Origin: Heterostelium multicystogenum
Lineage: Eukaryota; Evosea; Eumycetozoa; Acytosteliales; Acytosteliaceae
Direction of reading: 5' to 3'
Assembly (NCBI GenBank): GCA_003667245.1
Contig: RCNN01000442.1
Coordinates: 1-14,414, forward strand
DNA: 14,414 nucleotides
Shown: positions 14,410 to 14,414 of the stretch, piece after piece
Layout: every line of letters begins with the position of its first letter
Position numbering within the stretch: position 1 is the first letter of the stretch
Made by a program: the position numbers and the translations under genes
Notes under the pieces: generated by a model
Database searches by the model: none
What the model saw: only the letters and a program-made list of their open reading frames with translations
Told to the model about the DNA's origin: nothing

Positions 14410-14414
14410 CCGCG

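Overview
The window reads like accessory DNA from a Pseudomonas (fluorescens/putida-type) genome. Several proteins resemble Pseudomonas families, such as the small XRE regulator, the RcnA/NicO remnant and the CsbD-like stress protein. Many short genes start behind strong AGGAGG-type ribosome binding sites, and the IS21 element is visibly more GC-rich than the DNA around it. I see no tRNA, rRNA, CRISPR array or replication origin. The genus is an inference from protein resemblance only.

Layout. (1) 163-4235: a complete IS21-family element (1157-3797; istA and istB intact) lies between two unrelated genes, a minus-strand MFS transporter and a plus-strand RcnA-type nickel/cobalt exporter. Both have lost their 5' ends exactly at the element, and no target duplication is visible. 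(2) 4372-7258: small accessory genes. These are two paralogous ~70-aa proteins (4372-4581 and 5872-6090), a CsbD-like protein with a membrane-anchor tail, a DEDD-type 3'-5' exonuclease and a PPP-type metallophosphatase with a helical C-terminal extension. (3) 7704-9866, all on the minus strand: an inositol-monophosphatase/CysQ-like phosphatase, an unrecognised ~156-aa protein, an XRE regulator and a 74-aa protein. (4) 9984-11490: two copies of a ~115-bp structured repeat. Each lies about 90-120 bp upstream of a small minus-strand gene, and two unrecognised plus-strand genes lie between them. (5) 11510-13791: a minus-strand pair (a ~106-aa protein overlapping by 4 nt a DUF262-like protein) diverges from an Mrr-type restriction endonuclease gene with an N-terminal Cys4 zinc-ribbon-like segment. 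This is a plausible small anti-invader module. (6) 14040-14409: two short unrecognised genes.

A striking property of the window is that six genes are broken only by single-base insertions or deletions, about 16 in all and many in short homopolymers. In each of the four complete ones the indels balance to an exact multiple of three, and no extra in-frame stop is needed. IS21 and several other genes are clean. This pattern fits uncorrected sequencing or assembly error at least as well as gene decay, so the entries typed pseudogene may be intact in the living strain.
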